Source: Corallococcus silvisoli
Lineage (GTDB): Bacteria; Myxococcota; Myxococcia; Myxococcales; Myxococcaceae
Length of the DNA: 64,000 nucleotides
Assembly: GCF_009909145.1 (NCBI RefSeq)
Contig: NZ_JAAAPJ010000007.1
Coordinates: 124,001 to 188,000 of the forward strand
Direction of reading: 5' to 3'
The notes under the pieces are model-generated. The model had not been told where the DNA came from. It saw only the letters and a list, made by a program, of their open reading frames with translations, and made no database searches. Shown here piece after piece: positions 48,824 through 59,163 of the stretch; positions within the stretch are counted from its first letter, which is position 1, and the number at the start of each line of letters is the position of its first letter. The position numbers were made by a program, and so were the translations under genes.

Positions 48824-48984
48824 GGCTTCAGACCTCCGGACGCGACGTGTCACGGAAAGCTGGAGACGCCCCCGGGCGTTGGCGAGGGCCGGAAGTCGCA
48901 CTGTCCGCCCCCGAGCACAGGCTCCCGAAGCAGGCAGGCGAACGCGAGGGAGCGGGCAGCCGGCCGTGGCATCCTCCCTGCCCC

Positions 48985-49590
48985 ATGAGCAAGCGTGACA
49001 CCCCCCCGTCCTCCGAGCTGGTCTCCGCCGCCGAGGCGCTCGACGCAGAGCTGCTTCGCTTCGAATCGCTGGCGCGCCAGCTCCAGGAGGCGCCCCTGAC
49101 CTCGGAGAAGCAGCTGGAGCGCGCCTCCAAGACGTTGAAGGACCTGGCGGACCTGGACGACGCGCTCCGCGTGCGCGTGGGCGCGCTGGTGCAGGCCATC
49201 ACCGGGGTGCGCACCCGCCAGCAGACGCAGGCGGACGCCGTCAACGCGTGCGCGCAGGAGCTGCAGCGGCGCACGGAGGCGTTCAAGGACCTGCTCACGC
49301 GCTACGGCGCGCTGGGGCAGAGCGCGGCGGACCTCAACGGGCGCATGCAGGAGTTCGCGGCGCTCCGGCAGCAGGCCACGCGCACGGCGGAGGAGGACGC
49401 GCGGCTGACGTCCGTCTTCACGTCGCTGCAGGACCGGATGGCGGAGGTGGCGGACGAGGCGGCGACGCTGTCCCAGGCGGCGGACGCGGACCGGTTCGCG
49501 GACATCGGCCGACAGGCGGACTCGCTGCGCCAGCAGCTGCTGTCCGCGCGCAACAAGCTGGGCCTGCTGCACCAGAGCCTGTCGAGTTGA
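48985..49590 (+). CDS. Helical coiled-coil protein of unknown function
   Basis: 201 residues from ATG 48985. Nearly all helix-forming with few Gly or Pro: ELLRFESLARQLQEAPLTSE, LQRRTEAFKDLLTRYGALGQ, LRQQLLSARNKLGLLHQSL. Predicted long coiled coil, no signal peptide or membrane helix. No family recognised. 25 bp separate its stop from the convergent DUF2203 gene. Confidence 0.75.
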   Translation: MSKRDTPPSSELVSAAEALDAELLRFESLARQLQEAPLTSEKQLERASKTLKDLADLDDALRVRVGALVQAITGVRTRQQTQADAVNACAQELQRRTEAFKDLLTRYGALGQSAADLNGRMQEFAALRQQATRTAEEDARLTSVFTSLQDRMAEVADEAATLSQAADADRFADIGRQADSLRQQLLSARNKLGLLHQSLSS

Positions 49591-49615
49591 GGGGGCCACT
49601 TCCTCCGGGAGGAGG

Positions 49616-50020
49616 TCAGCTGAGGTAGCTGGGCTCGAAGTCGTCCGGGCTCTGGATGGGGAGGCGCCCGGAGAAGCCCGCCTTCAGGTCGTGCCAGTGG
49701 GCCACGGTGTTCTCGCCGTAGCGCCAGCACAGGTAGACGGGCTCCTCGCCGCGCCGCGCGTGGAAGTCCACCAGCCCGTCCGCGCCCTTGATCTCCAGGC
49801 CCATCTCCTGGAGCGGGACCAGCTCCACGCGGATGCGCTCCAGCAGGGCGTCGCGCTCCTCGCGTTGGGTGCGGACGTCCTCCGTGTCGGGTAGGGCCTC
49901 CGGGCCGTCCAGCACCTCCGCCAGCTTCTGCACCCGCTCCACCCAGGGGCGCACGCGCCCGAAGATGGTCGTCAGCAACGGCACCAGTCGGCTGGCCTCT
50001 TCCACACTGAAAAACCGCAT
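49616..50020 (-). CDS. DUF2203 protein
   Basis: 134 residues from ATG 50020, chosen because MRFFSVEEASRLVPLL is the usual start of this family; a longer frame exists upstream. VDFHARRGEEPVYLCWRYGE and AHWHDLKAGFSGR are the conserved core. The function of the family is unknown. Position gives no clue. Confidence 0.85.
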   Translation of the reverse strand: MRFFSVEEASRLVPLLTTIFGRVRPWVERVQKLAEVLDGPEALPDTEDVRTQREERDALLERIRVELVPLQEMGLEIKGADGLVDFHARRGEEPVYLCWRYGENTVAHWHDLKAGFSGRLPIQSPDDFEPSYLS

Positions 50021-50130
50021 CGGGGCGACAGCATGCAGTGTGCGGCCCTCGCTGGCCACCACCTTCCCAGGGGGCTGGGTGGACAGGTGGGGCCGCCTGT
50101 CGGAAACGGCTCAGCGGGGGGGCTGGCAGG

Positions 50131-50916
50131 TCATCCGCGCCGCAGCGAGGACAGGTTGTCCAGCAGCCAGCGCCAGGCGGACTCGCGCAGGGGGAAGGCG
50201 GCCTCGCGTTCGAGGAAGGCGGGGGTGTGTTCGGCGGCGCAGCGTCCGGTGCCGTCGTGGGCGTCCTGGGCCGCGTCGGCGGCGGCGAGGTCCGCGTGCA
50301 GCAGGGCGTGGAAGACGATGAAGTCCACGACGAAGGCGGGCACGTGGGGGCGGTCCAGCGCGGGGTGGACGCGCACCTCGCGCAGGCGCGCGTCGTAGCC
50401 GCCCAGGTGGATGGTGCGGCGGGTGCGGCGGCCGGGGCGGCGGGCCCAGCCGACCTCCACGCCCTGCACGCGCCCGTCGAACCAGGCCGCGTCCAGGCGG
50501 GCGTGGACGGCCTTGAGGTCGAAGCAGCGTCCGCGCGTGCGAAGGGGTTCGCCCGGTTCGCGTTCGCGGCGCACCTGCGCCTGGTGCGCGTGGCTGAAGG
50601 TCTCCAGCGCGTCGCGCGCGGCGGGGTCGCCGGACACGTAGAGGGCGAGGGCGCGCACCACCGGGTCCGGCGCGTCCAGGAAGAGGTGGTGCAGGCGCAG
50701 CCGGAGGCCCTCGGGGAGGCGGCGGTAGCTCACCAGGGTGGCGCGGTTGTCGGTGAGGCGCAGGTGCACGGGCATGCCCAGCAGGGCGGACACGCGGCGG
50801 GCCAGCTCGGCGGCGCGGGGCAGCGCGTCCTCGCGCGAGGGCAGCCGCGCGTGCGCCGGGGTGTTCCCGGGGGACGGGGCGTCGAACATCGCCAGTTGTC
50901 CGGGCGGCGGACGCAT
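50131..50916 (-). CDS. SprT-like protein with altered metalloprotease motif
   Basis: 261 residues from ATG 50916. The region IHLGGYDARLREVRVHPALD, then FVVDFIVFHALLH, follows the layout of SprT-like zinc proteins (strand, then HExxH helix). The catalytic motif reads H203-A-L-L-H207, so the general-base Glu is Ala (codon GCC at 50307-50305). A further His (AAEHTPAFLERE) lies downstream. Known relatives act on DNA-protein cross-links or are uncharacterised. With Glu lost it is probably not a protease but may still bind zinc. No regulatory neighbour. Confidence 0.65.
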   Translation of the reverse strand: MRPPPGQLAMFDAPSPGNTPAHARLPSREDALPRAAELARRVSALLGMPVHLRLTDNRATLVSYRRLPEGLRLRLHHLFLDAPDPVVRALALYVSGDPAARDALETFSHAHQAQVRREREPGEPLRTRGRCFDLKAVHARLDAAWFDGRVQGVEVGWARRPGRRTRRTIHLGGYDARLREVRVHPALDRPHVPAFVVDFIVFHALLHADLAAADAAQDAHDGTGRCAAEHTPAFLEREAAFPLRESAWRWLLDNLSSLRRG

Positions 50917-50979
50917 GACCTGCAAGCTAAGCCCTGTCCCCGCCCGCTGGCCACAAGGATGCGTCCAGAGGTGTCGGGC

Positions 50980-51165
50980 GTCCCACGGCCCTGGTGCACC
51001 GAGCGCTCGGCTCCCGTGCATGCGCGGGTCCGTGCTCCGAGGCGTCGATGTCCCACGGCCCCTGGCGCACCGCGCGTGGCTCCCGTGCACGGGCTCCGCG
51101 CGTGCTCGGGTCATCGGCGCGCCCCGAGGCCCCGGTGGACGCGCGGCGCTCTGGCTCGCGTGACC
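50980..51165. repeat. Intergenic ~70-bp-step repeats
   Basis: GTCCCACGGCC starts at 50980 and again at 51050, and the two units share most of about 65 bp (CGGCTCCCGTGCA / TGGCTCCCGTGCA). A third, weaker unit begins near 51120. The array lies between the histidine kinase stop (51166) and the SprT-like gene, so it is in the kinase's 3' region. I see no coding pattern. Confidence 0.65.
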
Positions 51166-53631
51166 TCAGTCCTTCGGCTGCTTCTGGAAGCGGCCCGCGA
51201 GCGACGCGAGCACGGCGAGCAGCTCCACGGGCTCCACGGGCTTGGGCACGTGGCTCTGGAAGCCGGCGCGCAGCACGCGGGTGCGGTCCTCGGAGCGGGC
51301 ATAGGCCGTGATGGCCACCGCTGGGGTGCGCCCGCCCTGCTCTTCGGGCAGCGCGCGAACGCGCTCGATGAACCCGTAGCCATCCGTGCCCGGCATGCCG
51401 ATGTCGGAGACCAGCACGTCGGGGCGCTCCGCCTGGATGACCTGGAGCCCTTCCGCCGCGGAGCCGGCGGTGAGCACGCTGGCGCCGTTCTCCTCCAGGA
51501 GCGTGCTCAACAGCTCGCGCGCGTCCTCCTCGTCGTCCACCACCAGCACGCGCACTCCGTCCAGCTCCGAGGGATGCGCGGTCGCCGGGCCCGGGGCCGA
51601 GGTCCGGGGCGCCGTGGGCACCTCCGGGCCGCGCCGCTGCGTGACCGACAGGGGCAGGCGCACCGTGAAGACGGCGCCCTGGCCCTCGCCCTCGCTGGCG
51701 GCGGAGACGGTGCCGCCGTGCATCTCCACGATGTGGCGCACGATGGCCAGTCCCAGCCCCAGGCCGCCCGTCTTGCGCGTCGTGCCGCTGTCGGCCTGAC
51801 GGAAGCGCTCGAAGACGTGGGGCAGGAAGGCCTCGGGGATGCCCTGGCCGGTGTCCTCGACGGTGAGCTCCACCAGGGAGTCCCGCCGCGCCACCACCAG
51901 CCGCACGTGGCCGCCGCGGGGCGTGAACTTCACCGAGTTGGACAGCAGGTTCCACACCACCTGCTGGAGCCGGTGCGTGTCGCCCATGACGCTGCTGGAG
52001 GTGTCCACCGTGGCCCCCAGCTGGACCCCCCGCGCGTCCGCCGCGGGCCGCACCGAGTCGAGCGCCTGCTGCACCACGGCCGACAGGTCCACCGGCTTCA
52101 CATCCAGCCTGAGCTTGCCGGACATGATGCGGCTGACGTCCAGCAGGTCCTCGATGAGCTGACCCTGCGCGCGCGCGTTGCGCTCCATGGTCTCGAGCGC
52201 GCGTTCGCGGCGGGGCTCCGGCAGGTGGCCGGTGCGCAGCAGTTGCACCCAGCCCAGGATGGCCGTCAGCGGCGTGCGCAGCTCGTGGCTGATGGTGGCG
52301 AGGAACTCGTCCTTGAGCTGATTGGCTTCCTCCGCATCCTGGCGCGCGGCGCTCTCGCGGGCGAGCAGGGCCTCCCGCTCCACCTCCGCCTGCTTGCGGT
52401 CGGTGATGTCGATGACGCTGCCGATGTAGCCCAGGAAGTGCCCCTCCGTGTCGAAGCGGGGCGAGCCGGTGTCGACGGCCCAGCGGTACCGGCCGTCCTG
52501 GCCGCGCAGCCGGTAGTCCAACCGGAAGGGCGTGTGTCTGGCATTGGCGAGGATGAAGGTCTGCCGCGTGCGCTCCAGGTCGTCGGGGTGGACGGCGTCG
52601 AGCCAGCCGAAGCCCAGCCCCGTGGCCTCCGTCTGGCCGGTGAAGTGGTACCAGCCCCGGTTCATGTAGGTCGTGGAGCCATCCACGTCCGTCACCCAGA
52701 GCATCACGGGGGCGTGGTCCGCCATGTTGCGGAAGCGCCCCTCGCTGTCGCGCAGGGCGTCCATCAGGCGTTCGCGCTCCGCGGCGACGGCCTTCTGCTC
52801 CGTGATGTCGCGCGCGGCGGCGTAGATGAGCCCCAGCTCGGGCACGGGGCGCGCGGCCCAGGCGAGCCACCGGTACTGGCCGTCCTTGGTGCGGAAGCGG
52901 TTCTCGAAGCGCAGCGTGGGGATGCCCTGGGCCAGCTTGCCCACCTCGTCGAGCGTGGCCTGCCGGTCGTCGGGGTGGACCAGGTCCAGGAAGGGCTGCT
53001 GGTAGAGCTCCGCCTCGCTCCAGCCCAGCACGTGGAGGAAGTACACGTTCACCCGCTTGAAGTACGCGTCCAGGCCCGCGATGCAGAACATGTCCGGGGA
53101 CAGCTGAAAGAAGCGCTCGCGCTCATCGGCCTCGAAGCGGCGGCGCTCGGAGCTGTCCAGCTCGAACGGGACCACGGCCTGCGCGAGCGCGGTGTCGATG
53201 CAGGCGCTGAGCAGCCGCAGCTGTGACAGCGGGGGCTCCAGGCCCTCGCGCTCCGCCCGCTCCAGGATGCAGTCGCGCAGCAGGGTGTACTCGCGCGTGA
53301 CCAGGGCCACGTCGAAGCCCATGCGCAGGCGGCTGCGGCCGTGCGCCTCGGAGGTCTCCTCGTGGTGGAGCGAGTCGAAGTCCACGCCCTCGGCCTCCGC
53401 GCGCGACAGCGCTTCGCGAAGCTCGGCAAGGAACGCAGGCAGGCCGTCGATGATCTGCTCGCGCGACAGGTGCAGGGGGGCCGCGAGGGCGGCCATGCGG
53501 GCGACCCAATCGTCCGTGATGGCGTCGCGGTGGGTCTCCAGCAGCTCGGCCAGGGACGACGGGACCGCACCCGCCCTGGGCGTGCGCCCTTCCGACGAAG
53601 GGCCCCGCTCCTGTGAACCCGCCGAGGCCAT
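51166..53631 (-). CDS. RsbRD-PAS-PAS hybrid histidine kinase with receiver domain
   Basis: 821 residues from ATG 53631 (GAGGAA upstream; the frame continues further without an RBS). RsbRD-like sensor (about 26-155), two PAS domains (170-280 and 295-415; each followed by the ITEQK/ITDRK junction), HisKA with phospho-His449 in [10 protein letters not shown], HATPase (550-660) and a receiver with VLVVDDE, phosphoacceptor Asp743 (VSDIGMPG) and Lys797. Cytoplasmic hybrid kinase; the receiver may pass phosphate to an unlinked partner. Relative of the kinase at 39449 in its first domain only. The tandem hairpins upstream separate it from the cytochrome operon. Confidence 0.93.
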   Translation of the reverse strand: MASAGSQERGPSSEGRTPRAGAVPSSLAELLETHRDAITDDWVARMAALAAPLHLSREQIIDGLPAFLAELREALSRAEAEGVDFDSLHHEETSEAHGRSRLRMGFDVALVTREYTLLRDCILERAEREGLEPPLSQLRLLSACIDTALAQAVVPFELDSSERRRFEADERERFFQLSPDMFCIAGLDAYFKRVNVYFLHVLGWSEAELYQQPFLDLVHPDDRQATLDEVGKLAQGIPTLRFENRFRTKDGQYRWLAWAARPVPELGLIYAAARDITEQKAVAAERERLMDALRDSEGRFRNMADHAPVMLWVTDVDGSTTYMNRGWYHFTGQTEATGLGFGWLDAVHPDDLERTRQTFILANARHTPFRLDYRLRGQDGRYRWAVDTGSPRFDTEGHFLGYIGSVIDITDRKQAEVEREALLARESAARQDAEEANQLKDEFLATISHELRTPLTAILGWVQLLRTGHLPEPRRERALETMERNARAQGQLIEDLLDVSRIMSGKLRLDVKPVDLSAVVQQALDSVRPAADARGVQLGATVDTSSSVMGDTHRLQQVVWNLLSNSVKFTPRGGHVRLVVARRDSLVELTVEDTGQGIPEAFLPHVFERFRQADSGTTRKTGGLGLGLAIVRHIVEMHGGTVSAASEGEGQGAVFTVRLPLSVTQRRGPEVPTAPRTSAPGPATAHPSELDGVRVLVVDDEEDARELLSTLLEENGASVLTAGSAAEGLQVIQAERPDVLVSDIGMPGTDGYGFIERVRALPEEQGGRTPAVAITAYARSEDRTRVLRAGFQSHVPKPVEPVELLAVLASLAGRFQKQPKD

Positions 53632-53652
53632 GGATTCCTCAGAGGTGCGGAT

Positions 53653-53722
53653 GCCCGGCGTGCATTGGCAGGGGCGGAACGCCGGGCGCTTCCCGTCCTG
53701 CCTGGCCGCTTGCCAGGGAGGA
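53653..53722 (-). terminator. Two tandem hairpins after the cytochrome operon
   Basis: Stem A: CCTGGC (53701-53706) with GCCAGG (53712-53717), extended by GTCC/GGAC at 53695 and 53719. Stem B: GCCCGGCGT (53653-53661) with ACGCCGGGC (53679-53687), perfect 9 bp. They lie in the 104 bp between the cytochrome gene stop (53736) and the kinase start (53631), reading the minus strand. Confidence 0.6.
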
Positions 53723-53735
53723 CGCCCGTGCGTGG

Positions 53736-54452
53736 CTACAGCCCCAGGTATGCCAGCAGGGCGCCCAGGTCCGCGTCGGACAGCGCCTCCCGGCTGTAGG
53801 GTGGCATGTTGCCCCCCACGCCAAAGAACTGGCCGTGCCGCACCTTCTCGATGACGACCTGCGCGTGCGGGATGCCCGGGAAGAGCCGGTCGTAGTCCTG
53901 CGTCACCTCCGGCAACACGGAGGCCAGCTCCGTCAGCCGCCCCGCGCCCGTGTGCGTCGCGCCGTGGCAGTCCTGGCACGCCGCCCGGTACACCGCCTCC
54001 CCGTGCGCGGCATCGCCCCGGGGCACGTCCTCGATGTCCTTCACCACCGTGAACGGCAGCGCGGGCGCCTGCGCGTCCGGGCTGATGCGCGACAGGTATT
54101 CATACAGGGCGCGGGAGCGAGGGTCCTCCGCCTCCAGCTTCGTCACCCCGCGCATGAAGTTCACGTAGCAGAAGTTCACCGCGTCCAGCAGGTGCGTCTC
54201 GTAGCCCCCCCACCAGTTGGGCCGCGCCGCCACGTTGTACAGCGAGTAGCCCGCGTCGATGCGGCCCGCCGGCAGCGCGGGCGTCGTCACGTGGCACGTC
54301 GCGCACGAGAAGCGGTTGAACGTGCTCTCCGACAGCCGCGCGTCCTGGAACAGCGACTCCCCGTAGTCCGCGGCCGGGCGAGGCTCGCTGTCACCGCACC
54401 CGGCCAGCGCGCCCAGCCCCAGCGCGGCCACGCTCGCGAGAAGGCGCTTCAT
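53736..54452 (-). CDS. Di-heme cytochrome c lipoprotein
   Basis: 238 residues from ATG 54452. Signal with lipobox LAGC (Cys19). Two heme sites: CATCH (50-54) and CQDCH (159-163). The first half, with NFCYVNFMRGVTKLEAEDPRSRALYEYLSRIS, resembles SoxA/TsdA-type domains in which a nearby Cys may ligate heme; here Cys95 is present. The second half is an ordinary class I domain. It transfers electrons at the envelope. Start overlaps the previous gene's stop by ATGA. Last gene of a four-gene operon. Confidence 0.87.
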   Translation of the reverse strand: MKRLLASVAALGLGALAGCGDSEPRPAADYGESLFQDARLSESTFNRFSCATCHVTTPALPAGRIDAGYSLYNVAARPNWWGGYETHLLDAVNFCYVNFMRGVTKLEAEDPRSRALYEYLSRISPDAQAPALPFTVVKDIEDVPRGDAAHGEAVYRAACQDCHGATHTGAGRLTELASVLPEVTQDYDRLFPGIPHAQVVIEKVRHGQFFGVGGNMPPYSREALSDADLGALLAYLGL

Positions 54453-55693
54453 GGCGTCCCCCGCAGCAGGCTCACCGAGTCCGGGAAGAGGCCCATCTGG
54501 ACCGTGGACACCACCGTGCCCTCCGCCAGGTCCACGACGTGCAACGTGCCTGGGCCAAGGTGGTCGCCTTCGCAGACCGCGAGGCCCTGACGCTCGTCGG
54601 GGGTCAGCATGAACTGGTGCACGTTGAGGCAGCCCGCCTGGGACAGCGGCAACGTGCGCGTCACCGTGGACGTCACCGGGTCGATGACCGCCACCGCGTC
54701 CTCCTGTTGGTAGGGCAGGTACAGCATGCCGCCGTCCCGCGTGAACGCGCCGAACATGGGCGAGCCGCGCAGATACACCGTGCGCGCCGGGTTCATCGTG
54801 CGCGTCCCGGGCTCCAGCACCTGCACCTGCCGGCTCGCCAGGGAGCTGACCCACACGTCCCCCGTGGTGGGCGACACGGTGAGCGCGTAAGGCTGGTGGC
54901 GGGGATTCGTCGCGGTGCCCGCGCCAGCGGCCACCTTCACGCGCGTCACCGGCGTGCCCTCCGTCGCCAGGTCCACCACCGCGACCTCGTCCGACCAGCA
55001 GGCCACGTACGCCGTGCGCTCATCCTGGGACAGGCGCACCGCGTGCGGCGCGGGGCACACCTTCACCCGCGACTTCACCTCCATCGTCGCCGCGTCCAGG
55101 ATGGCCATCCGCGCCACCATGTCCTCCTCCGGGCCGCCCTGACGCGCCACGTCCGCGATGCGCAGCAGGTCGAAGTGCGTCTGGTACAGCGTGCGCCCGT
55201 CCGCGCTGACGATGACGTCTCCGGGGTTGCGGTCCACGCGCGCGGACGCGACCAGCCGGTTGTCCTTCGCGCTCAGCTTCAGGCAGTAGCCATCCGCCGT
55301 GCCGGTGCCGTGCGCGCCGTGAGGACCGGAGCCGCCGCCGGGCACGTAGTTGGAGATGCCCACGTAGTAGAAGTCCCCGCCGGGGGAGACCGCCGTGTGG
55401 TGCGGCCCCTCCAGCTCCACGGGGTTGAGCCCCACCGGCACGCGCGCCAGCTCGCCCCAGCCCGGCGTGCCCAGCCCGTCCATGTCCAGCAGGCTCACGG
55501 AGTCATCCAGGCTGTTGGTCACGAGCAGCCGCCCGGAAGGCCCCGGAGGCGGCACCGTCGCGCCCCCGCGCGTCCATGGGTTCGGATCCGCGTACGTCAG
55601 CGGAGGCACCTCCAGCGTGCCCTCCGCCCGGAGCGCCCCATCGTTGCAAGACGCGCCCAGCGCCAGCGCGCAAAGCCAGGCCACACGCCTCAT
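54449..55693 (-). CDS. YncE-like beta-propeller lipoprotein
   Basis: 414 residues. Signal ending in ALGASC (lipobox) near Cys16. Propeller blades with repeats like RLLVTNSLDDSVSLLDMDG, LVASARVDRNPGDVIVSADG and QQEDAVAVIDPVTSTVTRTL are typical of YncE/cytochrome D1-type seven-blade proteins. These often pair with cytochromes in redox modules or bind ligands; no heme motif here. Stop and start overlap the neighbours by four bases. Confidence 0.87.
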   Translation of the reverse strand: MRRVAWLCALALGASCNDGALRAEGTLEVPPLTYADPNPWTRGGATVPPPGPSGRLLVTNSLDDSVSLLDMDGLGTPGWGELARVPVGLNPVELEGPHHTAVSPGGDFYYVGISNYVPGGGSGPHGAHGTGTADGYCLKLSAKDNRLVASARVDRNPGDVIVSADGRTLYQTHFDLLRIADVARQGGPEEDMVARMAILDAATMEVKSRVKVCPAPHAVRLSQDERTAYVACWSDEVAVVDLATEGTPVTRVKVAAGAGTATNPRHQPYALTVSPTTGDVWVSSLASRQVQVLEPGTRTMNPARTVYLRGSPMFGAFTRDGGMLYLPYQQEDAVAVIDPVTSTVTRTLPLSQAGCLNVHQFMLTPDERQGLAVCEGDHLGPGTLHVVDLAEGTVVSTVQMGLFPDSVSLLRGTP

Positions 55694-56331
55694 TTCTCGC
55701 GCCCCAGCGTGAAGGGAACCGTGGACCCCATCGTGTAGGGCCCCTCCGTGATGCGGTTCTGCACCAGGTACGCGCTCGTCACCTGGACCGAGAACGTCGC
55801 GCCCGCGGCGTCCCGCAGCGTCCGCCAGGAGCCGTCATCCAGTTGCCACTGCAACTCCGACGTCAACAGCTGCGCGAGGGGGCACTGGCGCCCCGTCGTG
55901 TACACCTTCACCCAGTACAGGTCGCCCGTGTACGGCGGCAGGTGGGCCTCCGCGCTGGGCAGGACGAGGTCGCCCAGCCACGCGAGCATCGACCGCTTCG
56001 ACTCGCGCGGGGCGGCCTCCCGGAGGGGCGTGGCGCGGCCGGGCCGCTGGAGCGACGCGCGCAGGGGGGACGTCCACCGCCACAGCGGCGCTGCCGCGTC
56101 CGGCGCGTACGTCTGCCCGGACTCCGGCGACACGAGCGTCACCGCGCGCGAGCTGTCCTCGGGCCGGCTCTGGGCGTCCACCAGCGTGCGCCAGGCCTCG
56201 TCCGTGGCGCCGCCGGCGTACAGCGGCTCACCACAGTCGGCCGTTTCGGGGTCGTCGCCGTGACAGGCCGTCAGGCCGAGCAGCGCGACGGCGGCGGTGC
56301 TCCACAGCAGGGAGGTTCTCAGCATCGTCAT
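55690..56331 (-). CDS. Small lipoprotein of the cytochrome operon
   Basis: 213 residues from ATG 56331 with lipobox GLTAC (MTMLRTSLLWSTAAVALLGLTAC). Two Cys after the lipobox (TADCGEPLYAGG, GRQCPLAQLL). The body is beta-rich, with SPESGQTYAPDAAAPLWRW resembling a Fn3-like strand and HLPPYTGDLYWVKVYTTGRQ. I do not recognise it. A second ATG two codons on is possible. Between the beta-propeller and the sialidase-like gene, with four-base overlaps both sides. Confidence 0.75.
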   Translation of the reverse strand: MTMLRTSLLWSTAAVALLGLTACHGDDPETADCGEPLYAGGATDEAWRTLVDAQSRPEDSSRAVTLVSPESGQTYAPDAAAPLWRWTSPLRASLQRPGRATPLREAAPRESKRSMLAWLGDLVLPSAEAHLPPYTGDLYWVKVYTTGRQCPLAQLLTSELQWQLDDGSWRTLRDAAGATFSVQVTSAYLVQNRITEGPYTMGSTVPFTLGREK

Positions 56332-57680
56332 GGGCAAGGGTCCTCGCGCCGCCGGCCGCGGCGCCACCAGGGGAGAAGGAACAGGGGAAGGAGGGTGCCC
56401 GCGGGCGCGGCGGCGCAGCCGGAGGACGGCTTCGGGCTGGAGGGCGTCGTCCCCGCGTCGGTGGGCGGCGCGCCGGCATCGGGGGCGCCCGCGTCCGGCG
56501 TGCCGCCCTCCGGAATGCCGCCGCCATCCGGCATCCCGTCCGGGTAGAGGGGCGCGCCAATCGTCCCCGCGAGCTGGGGCCACCGCGACGGACACAGCTC
56601 TCGCACGGGCGTGCCCGCCGGACACTGGTGGCTGCCTTGGATCTGCTCCAGGCTGAAGAGCGGCTCCCAGGTGGTGCCCTCGTCGTGGCTGCGCGCCAGC
56701 GACCAGTCATGGAGCCACGGCGAGCCGCAGCCGTAGAGCACGTCGCCCACGCGCGTCACGCACGCGTTGCCGGTGGGCAGCTCCAGCTGGGTGAAGGGCC
56801 CTCCCGCCTGGCTGCGGAAGAAGGCGTTGTAGGTGGACACCCACGCGGTGCCGCCGTCGGCGGAGAGGTCCATGTTGACGAAGACGTCCTCGATGCCTCC
56901 GCCCGGGCTCGGGGGGAAGGTGCGCCCGCCATCCGTGCTGTGGAGGATGTGCGTGGTGCCCTGCGCGGACACGCGGGCCCAGACGCCGCGGGAGTCCGTG
57001 GGGTCCGTCGCCGTCACCACGAAGTCGAACGGGCGCACCAGGTCCGGGAACGCCTGGGGCAGCTCCTCCCACGTGTCGCCCGCGTCGTCGCTGCGGAACA
57101 GGTACATGCGCGCCGTGTCCCACGCGGACACGTAGAGCGTGCGAGGGTCCGCCGCCGATACGCGCACCGCGGAGAAGACGATGCCGTCGCGCTGGAGCGG
57201 CAGCGCCCGCCACGTCTCCCCGCCGTCATCCGAGCGGAACAGCCCGTTCCTCGCCGCCGTGGAGCGGCCCGTGGACGCGTACAGCACCGCGTCATCGCCG
57301 GGCTGCGCGGCGAGCCCCGTCACCCAGGTGTCCTTGAAGGCGGGGTGCGTGGACCACGAGCACGCGCCGTCCTTGGAGCTCAGGAGCGCGTTGCCGGTGG
57401 CCGCCAGCAGCGTCCCCGTCTCGCGCCAGATGAAGGACTCCGGGCGCCAGCCGCCATAGCCCATCGCATCCGGGCACACCCAGCGCCACGTCCGCCCACT
57501 GTCGCGCGAGATGATCGCTCCGAACGTGGCGCCCACGAAGACGTCCTCGGGGTGTCCCCGCCGCAGCGTGACGTTGGATGTCTCCGGGAGGCCCGCGTGC
57601 GCCCACGCCGCGCCCGAGCCCAGCAGGGCGGCCGCGGCCGCCGCCGTTCGCACATCCCCCATGATTCGTGGCTTTCGCAT
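56328..57680 (-). CDS. Sialidase/BNR-repeat propeller with MYXO-CTERM-like anchor
   Basis: 450 residues from ATG 57680, which gives a basic n-region and signal ending GAAWA-HAG; ATG 57662 is an alternative. BNR-like repeats recur (ISRDSGRTWRWV, RSDDGGETWRAL, RSDDAGDTWEEL, HSTDGGRTF, RSHDEGTTWEPL), the Asp-box motif of sialidase/photosystem-stability-factor propellers. Then a Gly/Pro/Asp-Ala linker (PDAGAPDAGAPPTDAG), and SSGCAAAPAGTLLPLFLLP with WWRRGRRRE, a MYXO-CTERM-like surface-anchoring tail. No catalytic sialidase residues can be assigned. First gene of the operon. Confidence 0.85.
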   Translation of the reverse strand: MRKPRIMGDVRTAAAAAALLGSGAAWAHAGLPETSNVTLRRGHPEDVFVGATFGAIISRDSGRTWRWVCPDAMGYGGWRPESFIWRETGTLLAATGNALLSSKDGACSWSTHPAFKDTWVTGLAAQPGDDAVLYASTGRSTAARNGLFRSDDGGETWRALPLQRDGIVFSAVRVSAADPRTLYVSAWDTARMYLFRSDDAGDTWEELPQAFPDLVRPFDFVVTATDPTDSRGVWARVSAQGTTHILHSTDGGRTFPPSPGGGIEDVFVNMDLSADGGTAWVSTYNAFFRSQAGGPFTQLELPTGNACVTRVGDVLYGCGSPWLHDWSLARSHDEGTTWEPLFSLEQIQGSHQCPAGTPVRELCPSRWPQLAGTIGAPLYPDGMPDGGGIPEGGTPDAGAPDAGAPPTDAGTTPSSPKPSSGCAAAPAGTLLPLFLLPWWRRGRRREDPCP

Positions 57681-57849
57681 CCGCCGCTCCGGCGCTGGCC
57701 CCATGGCCCCCCACGATAGCGCCGGGCGCGCGCCTGCATAGGGATGCTTGCGCTCGGGAGCCCCTCCGGCCGGACCGCGCCTCCCCGCGCGCAGGGCAGG
57801 CGGCCGGTATCCCACCTTCAGGGCGTCCGAAGGCGCCGCGACCCCATCC

Positions 57850-57871
57850 ATGTGTACTTGATGTGTACTTG
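57850..57871 (+). repeat. Tandem 11-bp repeat before the CobW gene
   Basis: ATGTGTACTTG occurs at 57850-57860 and again immediately at 57861-57871, identical. It abuts and overlaps by two bases the dyad at 57870, and lies in the likely promoter. Confidence 0.9.
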
Positions 57872-57884
57872 TAACTGAGTTACA
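57870..57884 (+). promoter_or_regulatory. Candidate metalloregulator operator before the CobW gene
   Basis: TGTAACT-g-AGTTACA is a perfect 7-1-7 dyad. TCTAAT (57885-57890), five of six matches to a -10, follows at once, so a protein bound to the dyad would cover the promoter. CobW-family genes are often controlled by Zur, whose boxes are A/T-rich dyads of similar size in several phyla. The sequence does not identify the regulator. Confidence 0.5.
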
Positions 57885-57915
57885 TCTAATCGCGAACCCA
57901 TGCTGGAGCCGTACG

Positions 57916-59163
<1,248 letters not shown>

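Noticed and set aside
57870..57884. Dyad considered as a certain Zur box
   Set aside because: Zur is plausible from gene context, but the sequence does not match a defined consensus, so no name was assigned.
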